DNA from: Bacillus pseudomycoides
GTDB lineage: Bacteria > Bacillota > Bacilli > Bacillales > Bacillaceae_G
Length of the DNA: 64,000 nt
NCBI RefSeq assembly: GCF_022811845.1
Contig: NZ_CP064266.1
Span: forward strand, 2,356,001 to 2,420,000
Direction: 5' to 3'
Positions 1 to 8,121 of this stretch are shown piece by piece (the first letter of the stretch is position 1; each line of letters begins with the position of its first letter). The notes below the pieces were generated by a model, which saw nothing but the letters and a program-made list of their open reading frames with translations, was not told the DNA's origin and ran no database searches. The translations under genes were made by a program, and so were the position numbers.

Positions 1-128
1 TAAAATATTTTACCATAATTATGTAATTACAAAAATGAAATATACAAAAATCTCCATCGTTATGAGTAGAGGTTTTGTGATGATTTCGGTATACTGAATA
101 TTAGAAAAACAAAGTGGGGGGAACTACA

Positions 129-1178
129 TTGGCACATCATGCAAAAGAAACGATGGAATTAATTAAACAGCTTGTTTCTATTCCAAGCCCGTCTGGAAAT
201 ACAGGGAAAATCATTAATTTTATTGAAAACTACGTAAAAGAATGGAATGTAGAAACGAAGCGTAATCATAAAGGTGCGCTTATTTTGACGTTAAAAGGGA
301 AGAACGATGATCAGCATCGTTTACTAACTGCTCACGTTGATACTTTAGGTGCAATGGTAAAAGAAATTAAATCTGACGGTCGCCTTCGCTTATCGATGAT
401 TGGCGGATTTCGCTGGAACTCTGTTGAAGGAGAATATTGCGAAATCGAAACAGCGAGCGGAAAAACATATACGGGTACAATTTTAATGCACCAAACATCT
501 GTCCATGTCTACAAAGACGCAGGTGAAGCAAAACGTGATGAAAAAAATATTGAAGTTCGTATCGATGAGCGCGTATCTTCAGCAGATGGAGTACGTGAAC
601 TCGGAATCGAAGTAGGGGACTTTGTCTCATTCGACCCACGTGTCCAAATTACAGAGAGCGGCTACATAAAATCACGTCACCTAGACGACAAAGTAAGCGT
701 GGCAATTCTATTAAAATTAATTAAAAGATTACAAGGTGAAAATATTACATTGCCATACACAACACATTTCTTAATCTCTAATAATGAAGAAATCGGGTAT
801 GGTGGTAATTCCAACATCCCAGAAGAAACAGTAGAATACTTAGCTGTCGACATGGGAGCATTAGGAGATGGTCAAGCATCAGATGAATACACAGTATCCA
901 TCTGTGCGAAAGACTCTAGCGGTCCATACCACTACGGTTTACGTAAACATTTAGTGGAACTTGCGAAAGCAAACAACATTGAATATAAAGTAGATATTTA
1001 CCCATACTACGGATCTGATGCATCCGCGGCAATTCGCGCTGGTTTTGATGTGAAACATGCACTAATCGGAGCAGGAATTGATTCTTCTCATGCATTTGAG
1101 CGTACGCATGAGAATTCAATCGCGCATACGGAGGCGCTTGTGTTTGCTTATGTCATGTCGGAGTTGATTGGAGAATAA
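129..1178 (+). CDS. M42 family metallo-aminopeptidase
   Basis: This is a cytosolic di-metal aminopeptidase of the M42 (PepA/FrvX/YsdC) family, which trims N-terminal residues from peptides. The protein has the expected length of about 350 residues. Visible family motifs are the metal-site stretch LTAHVDTLGAM (His69 and Asp71 from the chosen start), a later HLDDKVS segment, NNEEIGYGG with the catalytic Glu pair, and a C-terminal DSSHAFERTHENSI. I chose the TTG at 129 because a GGGGGG ribosome binding site lies 6-7 bases upstream; a GTG at 114 is in frame but sits inside that site. It is monocistronic, closed by a terminator. The exact substrate cannot be told from sequence. Confidence 0.9.
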   Translation: MAHHAKETMELIKQLVSIPSPSGNTGKIINFIENYVKEWNVETKRNHKGALILTLKGKNDDQHRLLTAHVDTLGAMVKEIKSDGRLRLSMIGGFRWNSVEGEYCEIETASGKTYTGTILMHQTSVHVYKDAGEAKRDEKNIEVRIDERVSSADGVRELGIEVGDFVSFDPRVQITESGYIKSRHLDDKVSVAILLKLIKRLQGENITLPYTTHFLISNNEEIGYGGNSNIPEETVEYLAVDMGALGDGQASDEYTVSICAKDSSGPYHYGLRKHLVELAKANNIEYKVDIYPYYGSDASAAIRAGFDVKHALIGAGIDSSHAFERTHENSIAHTEALVFAYVMSELIGE

Positions 1179-1185
1179 CGAAAAG

Positions 1186-1216
1186 AGGTTACCTGGCACT
1201 GGGTAACCTTTTTTTG
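1186..1216 (+). terminator. Rho-independent terminator of the M42 gene
   Basis: An 8-bp stem AGGTTACC / GGTAACCT is followed by a run of six T, beginning 8 bases after the stop codon. Confidence 0.9.
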
Positions 1217-1402
1217 TATGGCGAATGTTGTCGGAGTAAGCGTCAAATATTCCCCACCTACAATTGGTAAATAACCTATGAGGCAATCTCCTTACATACT
1301 ACATGTGGAGTTGCTTGTATGAAAAAACAGCTATTAAAGAAATTTACCTTTCTAAAATTGAAGGGACTTGCAATTTTAGTACAAATCTCAGTTGAACTTA
1401 TG

Positions 1403-2506
1403 TTACTTAATCGTTCCCATCCCACCAATTTCTACATGTACCTTGACGTTTACATCGCCCTTTGCTAATGCCTTATTCCATTTATTTTGGACTTTTTTCC
1501 ATTCTGGATACGTGTAAGTTCTTGCATATATTCCAAGCCCAATAGGGTCGATTTTGGCAGTTTGTATTTTCTTTATTAATTGCTTGAAATCAGCTTCCAG
1601 CTTAGTTTCAATAGCCTTTTGTAATTTTGTTGCGTCCTTTCTTGTATTGAACGAAAAAAGTCGTTCTGTAATACCGATTCTCATTTTTACATCTATATTA
1701 AATATAAAATGATTATCATACCTTACCTTTGTCTTTACTTTAATATTTTGGGCACTAAAGCTTATCCAATCTTGATCCTGGCTATCAGGCCTTAGTTTAA
1801 TTGCAATTGTAAATGGAAACTCACCTTTCGTTTCTTGCTGCAAAATGCGTAATAGTTTGTTTTCATCGGATTTTAGCGTTAATTTATACCTTCCTTTTTC
1901 ATCCAACAAAGCTGTACCTGTCACCCATATTCTATTCTTTTTTTTCATCTCAGTAATACTTGCTGTTATCCCTTTGTCTGCTATTTGTTCATGTAATTTT
2001 TGAAGAGTTGTTTTTACTGTGATATTTCTTAAATAGGCGGTATCAACTAGTTTTGTTAAATATATAGGAAGCCGCGGCTTATCTTTTGGGTTATAAAAGA
2101 TGACATCTGAAACAGGTCCATCTACAGCAACAACCCTTTCGGTAACTGTATTTTTGGGATCTCGGTAAAATGGATCGAGGTACTTTTCCCAGTTTTTTTG
2201 CTTCAGTAGCCGTTTTCCAACTAAAATAACCTGTGTTTTACTTCCCGCGGTAAGCGCTGTAACCGTAGCATCAAATTGGTCTCTAGATTTTCGAACCGTA
2301 ACAGATTTTACACCAGCAGTTTCTTCTTTTACTTTTGCTTCTTTATTAAAAACAGGACTTGATATATATACCAATAAATTATTATTACGATCTAAATCGA
2401 TACCAAGGATAAGGGTAAGGGAAACATCTTCAACATTTGTTTGATCAAAGCATCCAGTCATCATGAACACCGATAGCAAAATACAACATAGTACTTTTCT
2501 TTTCAA
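1403..2506 (-). CDS. Ger(x)C family spore germination lipoprotein (C subunit)
   Basis: C subunit of a nutrient germinant receptor, anchored to the outer face of the spore inner membrane. The N-terminus is a lipoprotein signal, MKRKVLCC... ending in the lipobox MTGC, and the mature part begins CFDQTNVEDVSL, typical of GerAC proteins. Length (367 residues) is normal for the family. The start is a TTG behind a run of seven G. It is the third gene of an A-B-C operon, 11 bases after the B gene. The B. cereus group has several such operons and I cannot say which paralogue this is. Confidence 0.93.
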   Translation of the reverse strand: MKRKVLCCILLSVFMMTGCFDQTNVEDVSLTLILGIDLDRNNNLLVYISSPVFNKEAKVKEETAGVKSVTVRKSRDQFDATVTALTAGSKTQVILVGKRLLKQKNWEKYLDPFYRDPKNTVTERVVAVDGPVSDVIFYNPKDKPRLPIYLTKLVDTAYLRNITVKTTLQKLHEQIADKGITASITEMKKKNRIWVTGTALLDEKGRYKLTLKSDENKLLRILQQETKGEFPFTIAIKLRPDSQDQDWISFSAQNIKVKTKVRYDNHFIFNIDVKMRIGITERLFSFNTRKDATKLQKAIETKLEADFKQLIKKIQTAKIDPIGLGIYARTYTYPEWKKVQNKWNKALAKGDVNVKVHVEIGGMGTIK

Positions 2507-2517
2507 TGTATCCCCCC

Positions 2518-3606
2518 CTAGCGAGACTTCTCATATACCCAGCTATACATCCATAAAATGATAGGTGATATATACGTCAATCCTAATCCAGCATTCGATA
2601 CTACCTGTTGCCAAGTTTCGGCTTGATTCCAACTAGGACGAGTCCAAAATACGAAGCCGATAATGAGCAATAATAGAACAACGACATGAGAGCTGTGATC
2701 TTGTTTCCCAAGTAATTGACTCGAACAAAATACAGCGCAGTATATGCAAGGAATCCAGGCTGTGGATACAACGGTCAAGTAAACAGCCAATAAAATCATG
2801 TCAAAACGTTCTAAAAAACGAAATTCAATTACTTTAAGTAAATTTAGTACCGGTTGGTTAAATTGCGTAATGCTATCAGGGCTAAAATAGGCAAAGCAAA
2901 CAATAGTAGCAAATAAATAAAATAACATCGTTAAAGTGTTTGCAATAACCATTCCATGGACTGCATACTGTTTTTTTTGTAAAAAGGGATATAAAAAGAA
3001 CGCAATATCAAACCCTAAATAAGCAAAAATAGTGGTCGGTACAGCTGTTAATACAGGTTTCCACCCTTCTTTTAAGAGCGGAAAGAAGGGCAGCAGGCTT
3101 CCGCCATCTTTTAGCGGTATCAAAAAAAACAGCGGAATCCAAAGCATCATATAAAAAGTAAGTTCAGAGTACCGCCCTATAATACGAGGGCCGTTGCGTA
3201 CAACAAGAAAGGTAGGAATCGAAAACAAAAAGATAACGATATAGTCAGGTGTTTTGGGAAGAAGCCATCCCTTAAGATAAAGCATAGCGTTTACAAGAAT
3301 GATGCAAGAATAAAAAGCGAAGTATATCATGTAAATAACAACGAGTGCTTTCCCTACTATTTTTCCAAAGAATCGTATAAGAATGTCGTAAAGCGTGTCC
3401 TCGGGATATCTTGCAGCTGTTTTCACGATAAAAATACCTGCTATTGTGGAGAATACCCAGCCGATAAGTATAGCTATCCATCCATCTGTCCCAGCTTTTT
3501 CCGCAAGTACTCGTGGGAGAGATAAAACTCCAGTAGCCACCTGCATTCCGTTGATTAAACAAATATACTGCATAAGAGTGATGTCATTATAGGCATATTT
3601 TTTCAT
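2518..3606 (-). CDS. GerAB family germinant receptor permease (B subunit)
   Basis: B subunit of the germinant receptor, an APC-superfamily integral membrane protein that binds the germinant. About ten hydrophobic segments run through its 362 residues. The N-terminal stretch with GMQVATGVLSLPR matches the family pattern around TM1, where the broken helix forms the ligand pocket. It lies 4 bases after the A gene and 11 bases before the C gene, so the three are surely co-transcribed. No defect is visible. Confidence 0.93.
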   Translation of the reverse strand: MKKYAYNDITLMQYICLINGMQVATGVLSLPRVLAEKAGTDGWIAILIGWVFSTIAGIFIVKTAARYPEDTLYDILIRFFGKIVGKALVVIYMIYFAFYSCIILVNAMLYLKGWLLPKTPDYIVIFLFSIPTFLVVRNGPRIIGRYSELTFYMMLWIPLFFLIPLKDGGSLLPFFPLLKEGWKPVLTAVPTTIFAYLGFDIAFFLYPFLQKKQYAVHGMVIANTLTMLFYLFATIVCFAYFSPDSITQFNQPVLNLLKVIEFRFLERFDMILLAVYLTVVSTAWIPCIYCAVFCSSQLLGKQDHSSHVVVLLLLIIGFVFWTRPSWNQAETWQQVVSNAGLGLTYISPIILWMYSWVYEKSR

Positions 3607-3610
3607 AGTT

Positions 3611-5158
3611 TCACCTTTTGTTATGGTTCTTTCCTTGTCGAATAGATTGAATGGCTCCCGTACCCTTAGGACGACTTCTCATCGCCCATAAAGGAAAGCG
3701 TACAAAAGCATCCTTCATATCTGCAAAGCGAAACGGTGCTAACGGTGTTCCGTAAGGGGTACCTAGCGATTCAAGACTGATGAGATGCGCAATTAATGTC
3801 ATCCACCCGATAACAAGTCCTACGATTCCAAATAAGGCAGCTGATAGCATCATCGGAAATCGTAAAAGTCGGACTGCCGCTCCCATATCATAATTAGGGA
3901 TAATAAAAGAAGCGATGGCTGTAACAGCAACAACAATGATCATAATGTTGCTTACAATTCCCGCCTGAACAGCCGCTTGCCCAATAATAATCCCGCCTAC
4001 AATTCCAACTGTCTGACCGATCGGAGTAGGCAGCCGCAAAGCCCCTTCCCTCATCATTTCCAATGTCATTTCCATAAGCAGTGCTTCCATAACTGGAGAA
4101 AATGGTACGCGCGTTCTTGATTCCGCAATAGACAAAAAAAGTTCTACAGGAATGACTTCAAAATTAAAGGAAATAAACGCAACATAACTCGCAGGTAAAA
4201 ATAGAGCAATCATAAAAGCGAAGAAACGAAGTATACGAATAGACGAGGCAACTAACCAACGTGTCCCGTAATCATCAATTCCTTGAAAAAAAGATATAAA
4301 ATTTGTCGGAGCAATTAATACACTTGGGGAATGATCCACAACAACCACAAATCTTCCTTGAAGAATATGAGATACAGCCGCATCGGGTCTTTCAGTTAAC
4401 ATAAATTGTGGAAACGGTGAGTACGGGTTATCTTCAATGAATTCGATAAGTTCACCAGTACTCTCAACAGCGTCAACCGTAATATCTTGAATCCGTGTTT
4501 CCAATTCTTTCAGCACATCTTCAGAAGCTACATCTTTCAAATATAAAATAGAAATCCTCGTTTTACTTCGTATACCAATTATTATTTCTTTTATCATTAA
4601 TTCGCGATGAGGAATATATCTTCGAATCATTGCGATATTATTATTTCCGGTTTCTGTAAATCCTTGATGCGCACCTTTCAGAGCTATTTCGTTATGAGCA
4701 TCTTCAATATTTCTTTGTGGCCATCCTTTCGTATCCAATTGATGTGCTGTTGCTCGGCCCTGGATTAATAAAACACTATCTCCTCCAAAAATAGCATTTT
4801 CAATCTGACTCCACGTATTAATAATTTTAATATGTCCTAATGTAATTGGAAGTTCCTTATTGGTATCAAAAACACTATTCATTAAAGGATTTAGAACGTG
4901 ATTTTGAATCAATTGTTTATCTGTTAATCCAGACAAATACACTAAAGCTGCTTCTAATCCATCTGCTGTCATTTGAAACCGACGAATCACTAAATCAGGT
5001 GCTTGACGAAATACATTTTGAATATCAGCTATGTTTTTTGATATATCAGCGTCTAAGAGGGAGTCCTCTATATTTTTTTTCCGAAAATGAGTATTGTCTC
5101 GTATTGAAAATGACTTAGGATTGCCCCTATATTTTAACCGTTTCAGAAATTTAGTCAT
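3611..5158 (-). CDS. GerAA family germinant receptor subunit (A subunit)
   Basis: A subunit of the germinant receptor, which forms the oligomeric channel in the spore inner membrane. It has a soluble N-terminal region of about 290 residues, followed by membrane helices from about residue 295 (SSIRILRFFAFMIALFLPA onward) and a basic C-terminal tail. Family motifs include EGRATAHQL-like text (QGRATAHQLDTKGWPQRN) and SRTRVPFSPVMEALLMEM. At 515 residues it is full length. The ATG is preceded by GAGGAAG. It is the first gene of the operon, and a forespore-type promoter lies about 40 bases upstream. Confidence 0.94.
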   Translation of the reverse strand: MTKFLKRLKYRGNPKSFSIRDNTHFRKKNIEDSLLDADISKNIADIQNVFRQAPDLVIRRFQMTADGLEAALVYLSGLTDKQLIQNHVLNPLMNSVFDTNKELPITLGHIKIINTWSQIENAIFGGDSVLLIQGRATAHQLDTKGWPQRNIEDAHNEIALKGAHQGFTETGNNNIAMIRRYIPHRELMIKEIIIGIRSKTRISILYLKDVASEDVLKELETRIQDITVDAVESTGELIEFIEDNPYSPFPQFMLTERPDAAVSHILQGRFVVVVDHSPSVLIAPTNFISFFQGIDDYGTRWLVASSIRILRFFAFMIALFLPASYVAFISFNFEVIPVELFLSIAESRTRVPFSPVMEALLMEMTLEMMREGALRLPTPIGQTVGIVGGIIIGQAAVQAGIVSNIMIIVVAVTAIASFIIPNYDMGAAVRLLRFPMMLSAALFGIVGLVIGWMTLIAHLISLESLGTPYGTPLAPFRFADMKDAFVRFPLWAMRSRPKGTGAIQSIRQGKNHNKR

Positions 5159-5186
5159 GACTTCCTCACTTTCTACGTGCCTCCTA

Positions 5187-5225
5187 TAGTATGTTTAGTA
5201 TGCTTATATTAAGAAAAAATATCCT
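5187..5225 (-). promoter_or_regulatory. Probable sigma-G promoter of the ger operon
   Basis: Read on the minus strand, the sequence holds two copies of CATACTA, the sigma-G -10 consensus. The first is preceded at a 17-base spacing by AGGATA, a partial match to the TGAATA-like -35. Germination receptor operons are normally forespore-expressed under sigma-G, so position and sequence agree. Confidence 0.6.
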
Positions 5226-5275
5226 AATAACTAGAGAGGTAACGCCAGAATTATTACAGATTTTCCGAACGGGAA

Positions 5276-5338
5276 AGCCCATCGTCTTTAGGCATGGGAT
5301 AAAAGTAAGGTTAGATACGGAGTGTAGCTTCCGTATCT
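5276..5338. repeat. Hairpin pair resembling an IS200/IS605 terminal region
   Basis: Two adjacent inverted repeats are present: CCCAT...ATGGG at 5278-5298 and the perfect AGATACGGA / TCCGTATCT at 5313-5338. The wording around the first (gcccatcg...catggg) resembles IS200/IS605 right ends known from this group. No transposase is nearby, so this would be a relic; the assignment is from memory of such ends and is weak. Confidence 0.35.
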
Positions 5339-5377
5339 AGCGACGGACTTCTTGAAATCTATAACGAAGGTCATATC

Positions 5378-5614
5378 ATGGAGCAGCAAGTCTGGGCAGA
5401 GAATGAAGCATCACAAGATGACTATAGTCCGAGATGCGTATTTTTGGCAGAAGATTTAACGTTAACAATATCTAACGATCAAATGGTCCGCTTCTGGAAA
5501 GTAGGCAAGCAAAGCATTGAACTGGCAGGAGAGTATCATGTATCAGGAAACTGCCATAGCTTTGCTGGGGATGAAAACGGCAATATCACTTTTTTATATC
5601 GTTATTTTGGGTAG
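5378..5614 (+). CDS. Small hypothetical protein with a WD40-like segment
   Basis: The 78-residue product reads like one blade of a beta-propeller (LAEDLTLTISNDQMVRFWKVG...). It probably is the surviving piece of a larger WD40-like gene, since an isolated blade would not fold as a propeller. The ATG has a modest GAAGG site upstream. The possible IS605-type end directly upstream could mark the truncation. Function is unknown. Confidence 0.45.
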   Translation: MEQQVWAENEASQDDYSPRCVFLAEDLTLTISNDQMVRFWKVGKQSIELAGEYHVSGNCHSFAGDENGNITFLYRYFG

Positions 5615-5929
5615 TGATACTCTCGCTTCGAAATTCAGCAAAAGCAAAGAGGATAGGTGAGTGTGATTAAAGTTTCACTTTGTTTGAATCATATGATATT
5701 ATTTAACTTTATTAAAAGAGTATGTGAGCGATTGTAAGGAGTTAGGAATACGAGCTAATTCCTAGAAATAAAATGTTCTTTAATAAGTAAAGAATCCGAT
5801 GAAAAGGACTAATAAAAAGAGACAAACTTGCCTCGGCTTATTCGGCACTTTTTCATATATTTCATGTTATATGGTGCTACTGAGAATGATAGGGAAGAAC
5901 AATTTAAAATGATAAAGGATGCGAACAGA

Positions 5930-6883
5930 TTGAATAATCACAGCACAACACCGGCATTTATATATACGTATGCATTCCGCGAGGATGAACGATCTTTATG
6001 TTATATGGAGATGCGCTCTCTTTTTGGAGTTGAGTCTCATGTTAACATTTTGAAAAGTAAGGTCAAAATTGAGCCGAGCCGAAGTCCGTTTATGAAAGAA
6101 CGAATCGAAGTGATGTATGAAGGAGATGACCTGGCAAATATTTTAGAACAAGTAGAACAAATTGATTTGGCAGGAGCTACATTCAAAGTTATTTTTGTTA
6201 AAATTAATGATCTCAATGAATCGAACAAGATAGAATACGGACAGCGGCGTGTAATTGAGAGAGAAATCGGCATGCAGATTGAAGGGGAAGCGGATGTGCA
6301 TCATCCAGAGCGTGTATTTGGAATTGTTCCTCTTGGTGGTCGTTGGTATTTTGGAGAATATATTGAAAGTGAAGCTGTTTGGTATCATCACGTGAAAAAA
6401 CCACGCAGCTATTCTACGTCACTTAGCACACGTGTTGCGAGAGCTGTTGCGAATATCGCTGTGCCAAATCCTGATGGAGTCAAAGCGATTGACCCATGTT
6501 GTGGTATAGGAACGGTACTGATAGAGGCACTGTCCATGGGGATTGACATCGTGGGCCGGGATATAAATCCTCTTGTTGTAATTGGATCTAGAGAGAATAT
6601 TGCGCATTTTGGATTTGAAGGAGACGTAACGGTAGGGCCGATTGCGGATGTCACAACTAATTACGATGTAGCAATTATCGATATGCCGTACAATTTATTT
6701 ACGCATGCGACACCAGAAGATCAATTCTCAATTCTTACACATGCGCGTCGTTTTGCGAAAAAAGTAATTGTTGTAACCATTGAGACAATGGATCACATGA
6801 TTAAAGAAGCTGGATTTGAAATTACAGACCGCTGTATAGCTAAAAAAGGGACATTTTCTAGGGAAATTCTTGTTTGTGAATAG
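5930..6883 (+). CDS. TRM11-like SAM-dependent RNA methyltransferase
   Basis: A Rossmann-fold methyltransferase, most likely acting on guanosine N2 of RNA in the manner of TRM11/TrmG10 proteins. The C-terminal half carries SAM motif I IDPCCGIGTVLIEAL and a motif IV IIDMPYNLF, the DPPY-like catalytic signature of amino-group methylation. The N-terminal half lacks an obvious THUMP motif but holds conserved family text (HHPERVFGIVPLGGRWYFGEY). I prefer the TTG at 5930, preceded by AAAGGAT, because the product then begins NNHSTTPAFIYTYAFREDE. An ATG at 5909 and an earlier start at 5828 are in frame. It is a single gene closed by a strong terminator. Confidence 0.8.
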   Translation: MNNHSTTPAFIYTYAFREDERSLCYMEMRSLFGVESHVNILKSKVKIEPSRSPFMKERIEVMYEGDDLANILEQVEQIDLAGATFKVIFVKINDLNESNKIEYGQRRVIEREIGMQIEGEADVHHPERVFGIVPLGGRWYFGEYIESEAVWYHHVKKPRSYSTSLSTRVARAVANIAVPNPDGVKAIDPCCGIGTVLIEALSMGIDIVGRDINPLVVIGSRENIAHFGFEGDVTVGPIADVTTNYDVAIIDMPYNLFTHATPEDQFSILTHARRFAKKVIVVTIETMDHMIKEAGFEITDRCIAKKGTFSREILVCE

Positions 6884-6909
6884 GGGAAGTCTTTTGTAAT
6901 GAAAAAAGG

Positions 6910-6943
6910 AAAGTGATTGGTATATATGCCAATCACTTTTTTC
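6910..6943 (+). terminator. Rho-independent terminator of the methyltransferase gene
   Basis: An 11-bp stem AAAGTGATTGG / CCAATCACTTT is followed by a T-rich tail. Confidence 0.9.
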
Positions 6944-7180
6944 TTTATCACTCAAATCTTCAAAAATAATGTATGTGTATTTTTACATTAATAGTAAATT
7001 AATTTACTGCAAAATCAGTATTTCTTAGTATATTACCGTGACTTCTGTGTAATAAATATTCAATACTTACTATAAATATACGTATTTACTCTAGGGTAAT
7101 TATGACATAAATTAATTTAGTTGTTATTGAATAGTAGTTTAGTAGAGGGAGAATGTTGCCTGTACTTTTCTATTGTTTAA

Positions 7181-7312
7181 GAGAAAAAATTGTTGGAAAG
7201 ATTTGCGCGGAGAAAAGTTTTATGGAGACAACGCGCTGCAGAAGCAATTTACTCCGGAATTTTAGATTACTATGAGTGGAAAGGTAATGATGTTTCAGCT
7301 TATCGATTATAA
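7181..7312 (+). pseudogene. C-terminal remnant, possibly of an N-acetylmuramoyl-L-alanine amidase
   Basis: An open frame without a start ends in the text AAEAIYSGILDYYEWKGND. This resembles the last helix of AmiC-type cell wall amidases (residues such as A-x-A-I-x-x-G-I-L-D-Y). No catalytic part is present upstream. A terminator follows directly, as it would after a real gene, which supports a decayed gene rather than chance. Confidence 0.4.
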
Positions 7313-7320
7313 TTGATAGA

Positions 7321-7352
7321 GAGGCTCCACGTGGTGGGGGGCCTCTTTTTTT
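7321..7352 (+). terminator. Rho-independent terminator
   Basis: Stem GAGGC / GCCTC with inner pairing is followed by a run of T. Confidence 0.8.
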
Positions 7353-7387
7353 GTGCGTTGTGTGGGGTGGAACGGTTGTGAATTTTG

Positions 7388-7488
7388 TCGAGCGGTCGAT
7401 ATCCTATGTCGAATCGCCGATATATGGTGAGAAACGGTCGATATATTTAAAAAATCGCCGATATATCGGGGAGAACGATCGATATCGT
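7388..7488. repeat. Cluster of CGATAT-containing repeats
   Basis: Five variants of GGTCGATAT or GCCGATATAT occur at 20-30 base spacing within about 100 bases, the centre of each being the palindrome-like CGATATATCG. A related copy (TTGGTCGATATCG) lies at about 15998, also just after a gene end. No coding potential. It looks like a B. cereus-group intergenic repeat. Confidence 0.6.
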
Positions 7489-7510
7489 CTTATTGATGAA
7501 TCCTAATAGG

Positions 7511-7657
7511 TTATTTTTCTTTGAGTTCTTCTTCCTTGGCTGCTAATAAGTTCCGTAAAACATGGGCGCGATAGCTTTCTAATTTTTTTCCTTCCAAATA
7601 ACGAACTCCTAATTTTTTCAGTTCCGCTACGTACCATCCTTTTGTTCCAAAATACAT
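7511..7657 (-). CDS. YflJ/DUF2639 family small protein
   Basis: A 48-residue protein beginning MYFGTKGWYVAELKKLGVRY, which matches the YflJ (DUF2639) family of Bacillus. Length is typical for the family (about 43-50 residues). The ATG is preceded by AAGGAAGTGA. The C-terminus is charged and helical (LLAAKEEELKEK). The family has no known function; many members are sporulation-associated small proteins. It stands alone, opposite to its neighbours. Confidence 0.8.
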   Translation of the reverse strand: MYFGTKGWYVAELKKLGVRYLEGKKLESYRAHVLRNLLAAKEEELKEK

Positions 7658-7850
7658 GGAGATCACTTCCTTTTTTGCTTTTAAACAGTATATGTTTTAA
7701 AATTTATAAATTTCGTTTTTGTACTATATGAATGAATTCAAAATAAATGTTGAATATTCAGTCTATTTGTATTATTATTATCTTATTATCCGATGACAGT
7801 GATTAGCCTCCCTGCATGCCCGGATACGATTTCGTTCAATTCAATAGAGG

Positions 7851-7945
7851 ATGATTGGCTTCTTTCCACTTGAACTTCCTTAGCAGGAAGACGAGCCATA
7901 GGGATAGAGACAGTAAAATCCAATGTAACTCTTTACATTGTTTTT
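7851..7945 (+). promoter_or_regulatory. Structured leader ending in an intrinsic terminator, upstream of the gab block
   Basis: Three nested elements lie in line: TGGCT (7856-7860) can pair with AGCCA (7894-7898), enclosing the hairpin CTTCCT TAGC AGGAAG (7875-7890). Next comes CAATGTAA / TTACATTG (7921-7940) with five T after it, a compact terminator. The permease start is 176 bases further on. This is the layout of a cis-acting leader, but it does not match a riboswitch class I can name; it could also be just a terminator. Confidence 0.35.
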
Positions 7946-8121
7946 CTGGCTCTTTTTATTTTTCCTATAAATAGGAAAAGGGTGAGTGTTGCATGTGCTT
8001 AGCGGATGGTTCATTTGTAGGGGGATTCAAAGAAAGCGTTATCAATAATAGTGATGTTTCAACCTTATATATGCTCACTCGAAGGGTTTATGAAAATAAA
8101 TACTTATAGGTTGGTGATCTT

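Noticed and set aside
5276..5338. Possible riboswitch upstream of the 5378 gene
   Set aside because: The two hairpins resemble a transposon end more than any known aptamer, and no terminator or anti-terminator is present.
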